A DNA stretch of 30,686 nt, from the IMG/VR virus record IMGVR_UViG_3300013115_000155, positions 1 to 30,686 of that record. One strand, written 5' to 3'. The notes under the pieces were generated by a model, which had not been told where the DNA came from, searched no databases, and saw only the letters and a list, made by a program, of their open reading frames with translations. The translations under genes and the position numbers were made by a program. This DNA is from a virus. Below, one piece after another: positions 1-6,613 of the stretch; position 1 is the first letter of the stretch; each line of letters opens with the position of its first letter.

Positions 1-152
1 CCTGCGAGGGGCCGGAAGCGATCATGGAGGGCGATGGCTGGACCGTCCTGCATCTTTGCCATGCAGAGTTGGTGGGAGAGAGTGCTGATGTTGGCGCTAG
101 CTACTGAAGGTGCCAGCAGGAGCCCCAGTACTATAAATAGTCCCGCCTTCAT
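1..152 (-). CDS. Partial exported protein, signal peptide only (3' end outside window)
   Basis: An open frame begins with ATG at 152-150 and runs off the left edge without a stop, giving 50 codons. The first 20 residues form a textbook Sec signal peptide: Met-Lys-Ala-Gly, a hydrophobic core (LFIVLGLLLAPSV) and an Ala-Ser-Ala cleavage site before Asn21. The mature start (NISTLSHQLCMAKMQDGPA) contains one Cys and is not recognised. The ATG overlaps the TGA of the upstream sulfatase gene by four bases (ATGA), a typical translational coupling, so this is the fourth gene in a row with a leader peptide. No strong Shine-Dalgarno site is seen, which fits coupled re-initiation. The leader and the coupling are directly visible; the function is unknown. 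Confidence 0.7.
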   Translation of the reverse strand, partial: MKAGLFIVLGLLLAPSVASANISTLSHQLCMAKMQDGPAIALHDRFRPLA

Positions 153-1942
153 GTCCCGTTGGGCCAAGTGTCGGGATACCGGGCCAACTCCGTTAAGAGG
201 GCCTGAAGCGCCACAAGATCTGGGCCGGTGGCCGTGGCTTCACAATTCCCGATAGTGCATAAGGGAGTAGTCTGCTCTGGGTCACTAACGAGGTTGTAGA
301 GTGAATCCTGCTGCCTGTAATACTTGTACCCCGCATTGTCAACGATAGCCCTGCCAGCCGCTAAATTGGTGCTTCCATTTGAGTGCACAAATGTGACACC
401 GAATCGGCTAGCAGAGTCGCACTGGCTGGGCACGTTCATCACGGAGGAGCAGGGTGCCCGCGTATCTTGAAGGCGGGCCAGTACGTTGTCTGAACCTGCG
501 GGGAGATCTCCCGCAATCCTGTGGACACCCGCCACATCTAGGATTGTTTGATTCAGGTCGGTCATTGTTACCGCAGCGTTGCTGAATGTGTTTCGACTAA
601 CATCTGCAAGAACTCCACCAGCGATGATCAGGGGGACACCTGTCCCGGTATGGTCTACGGAGTTTTTGCCAATACCCCGTTCATGGGGAGCCGATCCCTC
701 AATAGTACTAAAGGCTAACTGCTGTTCCTCTGTCAGTTCACTTCCCAGACAGGTAGCCCCATTGTTACTGTTGAGGCACGTTGGGGATGAATTAAATGTA
801 TCCATGAGATTTATGGCCGCATCTAGCCACGGCTTTGAACCCCAGTTTTCTGATCCATTGTCTCCGTGAAGAATTATCAACGTGTCTGCACGCTGGGCGG
901 GAGTGAGGTGGTTAACCATATTGCCTATCTGCACATCCACTTCGTTGATATGTTTGACAAAGCATTCAACATTAGTGTTTGCATCAATTACGGTGTTCCC
1001 CTGTGCATCTAGGTTTATACAAGAGCCAGTTTGGTTGTTCGCGTTGATGCCAGTCATGGGGTCAGCATTAAAGGTGTTGTTGCCCGGAAACGGGGTATGG
1101 GGGATATGCGGCCCAAGAAAGCTCAACCACAAGAACCAGGGCGGGGCGTCTTCTGGGTTCTCTGGGAAGGAGCTATAGTGTGTATCTAGATAATCCATCG
1201 CTCTTTGTGTGTACGCCCCATCGGCGTAGGTGAAGGTAGTCGCGCAATCCCCCAAATATGGGCTCATTACCCCCTGCCACCCCACCTGTGCCTGTGGCCC
1301 GCCATTAACAGTTTCAAAGACTGATATTTGACACCAAAGTTGGTTATTGCCTTGGCTAAACGGCCACATCATTGCATGGTCAAACCCCATTATTGCATTG
1401 GGCTCTGCTGTTAGGGGGTTAGGTGTTTGTCCCAGTTCCCCTGTAGTACCTATCCCGTTCTTGCCAGATCCGTATGTAGTGTACCCCGCATCCGATAGGT
1501 ACTTAGGGAGCATCGGCTTATTATACATTTGTATCAAGTTGGGGATACCCGGCGTATTCCCATCGGTTTGACCCGAAATATTTGATGAGGTTAGCCACTG
1601 ATTTTCGGGACGGTCCCCATATGTAACTAGTACGTCGAATCCAGTCAGAAGCTCTGCCCTGGTTGCGACACACCACCGCTCTGCCTGCCCCAAGACAAAT
1701 GTAACACCGTCTGCACGTAGGGCATCGATATTGGGTGTGGATAGCCCGGCCAGGGGCAGCAACGAGTGCTGCGCTGGGGAGTAGTCAAGAGCATCCCATC
1801 CAATATCGTCCATCGTGATTAGGAGGACGTTGGGCTTTCTAGCCTTTTCGTATCCACCCGTAGAGCCGCCTCCGTATGATCCAGCAATTGACTCACCACA
1901 GACCAGCAAAGTGGCAATAATAAAAATCAATAGTCTTTTCAT
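149..1942 (-). CDS. Exported sulfatase-family protein (arylsulfatase-like)
   Basis: 597 residues. Residues 1-20 are a Sec signal peptide, likely cleaved after Ser-Ile-Ala20. The rest follows the formylglycine-dependent sulfatase (alkaline phosphatase superfamily) plan: PNVLLITMDDIGWD with metal-binding Asp45/Asp46; the nucleophile motif CVATRAELLTG with Cys91 and Arg95; GYTTYGSGK with Lys161; GPHIPH with His279 and His282; LHGDNG with Asp361-Asn362; and Lys426 before VPLIIAGG. The C-terminal YKYYRQQDSLYNL resembles the usual end of the family. Such enzymes hydrolyse sulfate esters, often on polysaccharides. Oddities: the modification motif is C-x-A-x-R rather than C-x-P-x-R, and the usual Lys-Trp-His is Lys-Asn-Gly. 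About ten further Cys occur in the mature part. A GGAG lies nine bases before the ATG, and the gene starts one base after the upstream stop. Substrate and activity are unproven. Confidence 0.9.
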   Translation of the reverse strand: MKRLLIFIIATLLVCGESIAGSYGGGSTGGYEKARKPNVLLITMDDIGWDALDYSPAQHSLLPLAGLSTPNIDALRADGVTFVLGQAERWCVATRAELLTGFDVLVTYGDRPENQWLTSSNISGQTDGNTPGIPNLIQMYNKPMLPKYLSDAGYTTYGSGKNGIGTTGELGQTPNPLTAEPNAIMGFDHAMMWPFSQGNNQLWCQISVFETVNGGPQAQVGWQGVMSPYLGDCATTFTYADGAYTQRAMDYLDTHYSSFPENPEDAPPWFLWLSFLGPHIPHTPFPGNNTFNADPMTGINANNQTGSCINLDAQGNTVIDANTNVECFVKHINEVDVQIGNMVNHLTPAQRADTLIILHGDNGSENWGSKPWLDAAINLMDTFNSSPTCLNSNNGATCLGSELTEEQQLAFSTIEGSAPHERGIGKNSVDHTGTGVPLIIAGGVLADVSRNTFSNAAVTMTDLNQTILDVAGVHRIAGDLPAGSDNVLARLQDTRAPCSSVMNVPSQCDSASRFGVTFVHSNGSTNLAAGRAIVDNAGYKYYRQQDSLYNLVSDPEQTTPLCTIGNCEATATGPDLVALQALLTELARYPDTWPNGT

Positions 1943-1943
1943 A

Positions 1944-4103
1944 CTAAGGCTCCAGTGTAATCTTTAGGGTCGGTCGAACATAGTCAAGCCCTTCCGTACC
2001 CATATATTCCCACACTACATTGCCATCGCTGCAGGTGGCGGGGACTCCAACCACCCGCGACTCGCACGTAGGGGGAGTAGACCCAGTTATTGGGGCAGTA
2101 CTCGACCACTCTTGGTGAGCCGCGTATGACCTAGTGACACCGTTCCCATCAGTATGCCTAACCCAATACCGGTTCGAGGCGATTCCTGCGCCTGCGGGAC
2201 TAAAGGGAATCTGGGAGTTCGCTTGCCAGTCTATGCCGCCGTCTGCAAAGGCTGCCTGCTGCCATATAGCACCGGGCGCACCGCCCTGCAGACCACACTG
2301 TGTAGCGGTGAACTGAGCATCAAGGGAGCTAATCCCATCGGTGCCTCTGCCGTTGAAATACGGTGCTATTTCATTGTTCACCACTTCGTTCGCAACTTTG
2401 ATTTGGCCCGAGAATTGGTGCTGCGGGCCAGTGAAAGCCTCCATGACTATGTTCGCTGTTCCCGCCGGTATGGTTATGTACTCTGGTGTACTTAATGGGC
2501 CTACGCTGGCGTTTGTAACTGGCATTGGTCCCATGAACTGAGTGTCTAGGTTTCCTAAGCCACTCGCATTCTGCGACTGGAGGAAGGCGTCGGTGTACTT
2601 AAACCCGCTAGTGCCTAGGAACATATTGGCACTAAACCCATCTGCGTTTGACGAGGATTGAGGGTACTGGGTACCCGTGGCCGGGAGCCGAGAACTGATA
2701 GAAAAATTGCCATAAATCTCGAATGAGTTCCTCGTAGTATCCATGTCGTACAGCACCATCCCGCCGCACATATCAGCAACCATGCTAGTCACCCCGTCAT
2801 ATCCGACTCCGGGGGCGTTTCCCCAAGTGTTGTGGTTCGGGTTGGTACTTCCTCCTGCAAGCAGTCCACCGAATGGCTGTGCAATAAACGAAAGGTCAAA
2901 CTCCCAGACGTAAGTGGCTGGGTTACCGGGAGAGCCTGCGGTCTGTACCCACCCCTCAGCAAGACTCCCATCTTCAAAGAGGGTACCGGGAGCAAACCCA
3001 CATACAGGAGAGGGGGCCAGACCGCTGAACAACTCAACACCGCTAAGTTGTGGGTTCCCTACACAATCGACCAGTTCCAATAGAAGTACGCCAGAGCCTT
3101 GGGTTTCTACGGGACCAACGTTATTCCCCCGGCCCCGCGCCCTGCTTAACACATTAAATGTCGCATAGTTCGCTGACTGGCTTGGGGCGTACTGCGGTGG
3201 GCCAAGGATGTTGCGCCCCGTTGACGGGGAGGGTGGAGTGCCGCCCGCCGGGTCGCCGAACGGTGCAGCCAGGGGATCGAATGTCCAGGGGTAGGGCGAT
3301 ACCTTGCCAGCTTCGGTGTTAAAGATATTCAAGGCTGTTGAATAGACTAGATCATCGAATGCCGTGAGAGAGGCGGGGGCTGTAACAAAGCTGTAGTTCC
3401 TGTTAGAGCAGGTGGTGTCGGTGCATGTAAAGTCGAGAATGGGCTCCAACCATACAGAGGGTAGGTGGCTCCCTCCCGATGCCGCGTTATTCAAAAGAGG
3501 ACAGCCAGCAGTCGGGATAGACCCGTCAGACCCCAGCGTACACACCACATCCGCTGTGAGCCCACCCGCTGCTTGATCTGGAACCTTCAGGGTAAACGAA
3601 TGCGAGCCGCTATTCCCGGCCTCGTCCAAAACCAATGCAGAACCCACGGTGGGGTGGGGCTCGATAATAATCGAAGCCCCCGGTTGGTTCAGGAGAAGGT
3701 CGCCCGAACTCACATCAAAATATAGTGGCGATGTGGTTGGCCCAGGCGTAGATAGACCCAGAGAGAAGTCATCGGCGTCCGTTGACGTTTTTGTAACTCC
3801 ACCAGTCGAGGTTGTCGCGCCGCCGCCGGGACCACCACCAGAAACGACAACATCAACTACACCTGCTCCTTGAGCAGTTACAGAAGAGATTCCGGGACCT
3901 TGGAAGTCAATTACAGTAGCGGCTGCCTCAATAGTGACACCATTAGCATCCACCTGAACAGGAGCGCCAGGGGTACCGGCAGGACCTTGTGTGCCTCCAC
4001 CTGTACTATAAACAGGACCACTTGGATTGCTGTATACGGTGGTGGCTACGGCTAAGGCTCCCGTGGCTACCACAGTCAATACCTTAGTAATCTTAGACCA
4101 CAT
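1944..4103 (-). CDS. Exported fibre-like protein with collagen-like segment
   Basis: 719 residues. The N-terminus (MWSKITKVLTVVATGALAVATT) reads as a Sec leader, probably cleaved near residues 20-25. A short collagen-like Gly-x-y stretch follows (GTQGPAGTPGAP). The next segment, VIDFQGPGISSVTAQG, resembles linker repeats of phage tail fibres. The middle is Gly/Ser/Thr/Pro-rich and beta-like. Near the C-terminus, VPATCSDGNVVWEYMG resembles the T-x-x-DG-x-V-x-W element seen in many phage surface proteins. About eleven Cys suggest disulfides after export. An AGAGG precedes the ATG, which overlaps the upstream stop by one base (TAATG); the sulfatase starts one base after its own stop. I infer an adhesin or receptor-binding role from composition and position. 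A leader peptide is unusual on a virion fibre, so a secreted or surface-anchored protein is an alternative. Confidence 0.75.
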   Translation of the reverse strand: MWSKITKVLTVVATGALAVATTVYSNPSGPVYSTGGGTQGPAGTPGAPVQVDANGVTIEAAATVIDFQGPGISSVTAQGAGVVDVVVSGGGPGGGATTSTGGVTKTSTDADDFSLGLSTPGPTTSPLYFDVSSGDLLLNQPGASIIIEPHPTVGSALVLDEAGNSGSHSFTLKVPDQAAGGLTADVVCTLGSDGSIPTAGCPLLNNAASGGSHLPSVWLEPILDFTCTDTTCSNRNYSFVTAPASLTAFDDLVYSTALNIFNTEAGKVSPYPWTFDPLAAPFGDPAGGTPPSPSTGRNILGPPQYAPSQSANYATFNVLSRARGRGNNVGPVETQGSGVLLLELVDCVGNPQLSGVELFSGLAPSPVCGFAPGTLFEDGSLAEGWVQTAGSPGNPATYVWEFDLSFIAQPFGGLLAGGSTNPNHNTWGNAPGVGYDGVTSMVADMCGGMVLYDMDTTRNSFEIYGNFSISSRLPATGTQYPQSSSNADGFSANMFLGTSGFKYTDAFLQSQNASGLGNLDTQFMGPMPVTNASVGPLSTPEYITIPAGTANIVMEAFTGPQHQFSGQIKVANEVVNNEIAPYFNGRGTDGISSLDAQFTATQCGLQGGAPGAIWQQAAFADGGIDWQANSQIPFSPAGAGIASNRYWVRHTDGNGVTRSYAAHQEWSSTAPITGSTPPTCESRVVGVPATCSDGNVVWEYMGTEGLDYVRPTLKITLEP

Positions 4104-4573
4104 TATTCCGGCACCTCTCTAAGACTAACTACCGTCTTATTAACTGCTGAAGCAGTGCCTCTGAGCCAGTATTCTCCCTTACTAAGCCATAGGCAGTCTG
4201 TACCATTGAGAAGCCCAGCACCCGGAACAATCTTATATACACCAATTGTTGGGACAGCAGCTGAGGGGGTAACGTATTCAACCACCTGCACTGTTGCCGA
4301 TGTGGAATCAGAGTCCATACAGATTTTAGCTCTGTTTACTACTCTGAATGTGGCGGATTCTCTGCTTGGGTCTACCCCAGATACAGGAGCCCACCAGTAG
4401 CAGATCCCACCGTGGAGGCGTGTAGCAAGGCAGGGGGTCGAGTAGTCTAAGCCTACGGAGTCTGTTGAATAAACGAATGGAAATGCGGGGTCTGCATTCT
4501 GAGAGAACGCTTGTTCAGAAACTCCCACCAAAAGCCCCAAGGCTGAAAGTAGTGTTACAAAGATCTTACGCAT
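4103..4573 (-). CDS. Small exported protein, unknown function
   Basis: 156 residues. Residues 1-24 form a clear Sec signal peptide: Met-Arg-Lys, hydrophobic core IFVTLLSALGLLVGV, cleavage likely after Ala-Phe-Ser. The mature part of about 130 residues looks beta-rich and has four Cys (in STPCL, GICYWW, AKICMD and TDCLWL), consistent with disulfides outside the cytoplasm. I do not recognise the family. AAGGAAGG six bases before the ATG is one of the strongest ribosome sites in the window. The gene begins 11 bases after the large terminase stop and its own stop overlaps the start of the fibre-like gene, so it heads the exported cassette. It might be a partner or chaperone of the fibre-like protein, or act on the envelope; both are guesses. 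Confidence 0.75.
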   Translation of the reverse strand: MRKIFVTLLSALGLLVGVSEQAFSQNADPAFPFVYSTDSVGLDYSTPCLATRLHGGICYWWAPVSGVDPSRESATFRVVNRAKICMDSDSTSATVQVVEYVTPSAAVPTIGVYKIVPGAGLLNGTDCLWLSKGEYWLRGTASAVNKTVVSLREVPE

Positions 4574-4584
4574 GTGTACCTTCC

Positions 4585-6324
4585 TTAGTGTTTAACGCCC
4601 ATAGGGGCAATCCATGTATTATGGGTTTTGCTGGGTCTCCCCAGGCAGTTGTCAAGAAATCTTTCAAGCTCCCTGTCCTGTAACTCGTTTTGATGATCCA
4701 CCATAGCCTCGTCAACGTCGATAGCTATCTGGTCTACCCAATATCTACAAGCCATTGACAGGGCATCCAATCTGTCATCGTGCCTAAGAGACCCTTTATC
4801 CTTGGTAATCCGTGTAAGTTGGTGGACGAGCTTTCTGTGGGTGTAGTGTTGGTCAGACTCATCTGATTTAAGTGCGTCACTCATTAGTAAGGACCGATCA
4901 ACTACAACTCTATGCTGGTTCATCAGGGGCTCCATTGCATCGATTATCCTTAACTCTTTCTGTCCTACAGCCGTGGGAGCATCCTCAATAGTCACATCAT
5001 ACACCTTACGTAGTACTGGTTTGAAGACTTCTAAGTACAGCCCATCACCAAAGTTAGGCTCAACAATTATTAGGTTCACTGCCTCTTCTTTTGCAATATT
5101 GGCTAAACTTGAAAGGGTTTTCTGATCATATCCGCCCTTAAACCCACCACACCTACGGATAAATATCTGACCATTGAGCATCTTCGCTACACAGTAGCCG
5201 GTCTCATCACGCCCTCTACCAGAGGGGTCAATAGACATGACCGCTCCCGTATAAGGTAGCCACCGCTCATCTTTAACAGGAATCCGGGAATAGAATCGGT
5301 CACCCTGTAGACCTAGATTTGGCAGTTCTGGGATTATGTTCTCTTTTGAAGAGTTCCAGATAACCTTTTCAGGTGCTAGTTTCGTATCAACATCCATGAC
5401 AACTAGATCAGAAGTCTTAAGAGGGTACCTTTCAGCGTCTGATAAGGTCGTATCTAGCTGGAATTGAAGCGCGAACCCACTGCGCCCATATTCTGCTTCT
5501 CTCTCCTGCAGTTCCCCCTCATCGAAGCGTGTATCTGTGGGTGTCCCTGAAGGCAGCCGTCCTTGTTCTATCATGTCACTTATAGATGGAGCGAGATTTC
5601 CTCGGTATCCCGACAACTTAGAAGGAACGGGTATTCTCGCGGGCCAAATCCGAACGTCATACCCGCGTTCAGGAAGCTTGTTATAGATAGAGTCTTCTGT
5701 TTGAGGGGTTCCTAGATAGATTATTTGATGACTTGTAGATTCAAGCAAATCGTCTGGCTTTAGAATTGCTGAAAACTCCTTAGTGCGCTCTACTAGTTTA
5801 TCTCTCTGAGTCTGAGATTCAGAGTTATTAGGTGTTTCTACATCATCAGCAATAATAATTGAGGCTCTACTCCCTGTTAATTGACCATATAGGCCCAACG
5901 ACTTAACAGACGGGCTCTGAGACACCATGGCGTTACCAACAGTGAAGCGTTCAATAGAGTCAAACCCGTGCCCTTGACGCGGTGTCATATGTTGGAGCAT
6001 AGGCATCTCACTCACCAGCATCTTAGTGAAGCGTGAGAAGGCATCTGAACGGTCTTTCGAGGCACTCACTACCAGAATATTCTCATTGGGGTCTCGGTAG
6101 AGCCTCCAAAGTACATAGGCACTAGTCAGATAGGACTTCCCCATACCACGGAAGGCCATAACAAGCTTCCTACGCTGTGTGGTGTCTTGAAGGTAGTTAG
6201 AAAGCTCGTACTGCATTGGGGTGGGGTCGGGGAGCTTTAGAAACTTCCAAACTAGGAAGACAAATACTCTAAAATCATTAAACGCTCTCTGCTCCGTAGA
6301 TAGAGCGGTCTCCTTACTGCTCAA
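4585..6324 (-). CDS. Terminase large subunit (T7 gp19-like)
   Basis: 579 residues, close to the 586 of T7 gp19. This is the motor and nuclease that packages DNA through the portal. ATPase: Walker A AFRGMGKS (residues 57-64, Lys63) and Walker B IIIADDVE (Asp160, Asp161, Glu163). The segments GQLTGSRASIIIADD and IIYLGTPQTE match T7 closely. The nuclease domain shows Asp366 in SIDPSGRGRDETGY, Glu422 in VEPNFGDG, and Asp516/Asp520 in RHDDRLDAL. The start is a TTG at 6324-6322 with an 11-base overlap onto the small terminase; no upstream ATG fits, and the length from here matches T7. Only a weak ribosome site is visible, so coupling is likely. Confidence 0.97.
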   Translation of the reverse strand: MSSKETALSTEQRAFNDFRVFVFLVWKFLKLPDPTPMQYELSNYLQDTTQRRKLVMAFRGMGKSYLTSAYVLWRLYRDPNENILVVSASKDRSDAFSRFTKMLVSEMPMLQHMTPRQGHGFDSIERFTVGNAMVSQSPSVKSLGLYGQLTGSRASIIIADDVETPNNSESQTQRDKLVERTKEFSAILKPDDLLESTSHQIIYLGTPQTEDSIYNKLPERGYDVRIWPARIPVPSKLSGYRGNLAPSISDMIEQGRLPSGTPTDTRFDEGELQEREAEYGRSGFALQFQLDTTLSDAERYPLKTSDLVVMDVDTKLAPEKVIWNSSKENIIPELPNLGLQGDRFYSRIPVKDERWLPYTGAVMSIDPSGRGRDETGYCVAKMLNGQIFIRRCGGFKGGYDQKTLSSLANIAKEEAVNLIIVEPNFGDGLYLEVFKPVLRKVYDVTIEDAPTAVGQKELRIIDAMEPLMNQHRVVVDRSLLMSDALKSDESDQHYTHRKLVHQLTRITKDKGSLRHDDRLDALSMACRYWVDQIAIDVDEAMVDHQNELQDRELERFLDNCLGRPSKTHNTWIAPMGVKH

Positions 6325-6613
6325 ATTCTGGTAATTCCAGCCCCATGTCAGCTAACGGGCTATCAGATTCCAAGTTTTCAGCCAGTTCTACAATCGGGGA
6401 GGCTTTATTAAGCTTAGAACTGTTTACATCAATGTGGTTGTCGTGTAGAAAGGCCCGGGCGGCGTTTAACAGGCTAGCTGGAGGACTGACTCGCTCTACC
6501 TGCCTTCCTTCCGGCCCATTTGTTACCACAGACATCCCATTCTTCACTTGATCAAGGAATTCTTCCGCTAGCAATGCGTGTAATTGTTCTAAAGCTTTTG
6601 ATTTATTACTCAT
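6314..6613 (-). CDS. Terminase small subunit (T7 gp18-like)
   Basis: 99 residues, similar to T7 gp18 in size and position just before the large subunit. The N-terminal part (LEQLHALLAEEFLDQVK) and the central SLLNAARAFLHDNHID follow the helical pattern of podovirus small terminases, which bind concatemer DNA and regulate the motor. The C-terminus is acidic (ADMGLELPEFEQ), as expected for contact with the large subunit. The ATG overlaps the stop of the gp16-like gene by four bases (ATGA), and the gene end overlaps the large subunit start. In T7 the tail fibre (gene 17) and holin (17.5) precede this gene; here neither is present. Confidence 0.88.
   Translation of the reverse strand: MSNKSKALEQLHALLAEEFLDQVKNGMSVVTNGPEGRQVERVSPPASLLNAARAFLHDNHIDVNSSKLNKASPIVELAENLESDSPLADMGLELPEFEQ

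Noticed and set aside
1883-1942. Lipobox in the sulfatase leader (Leu-Leu-Val-Cys15)
   Set aside because: Val precedes the Cys where Gly, Ala or Ser is expected, and a better type I cleavage site (Ser-Ile-Ala20) follows.
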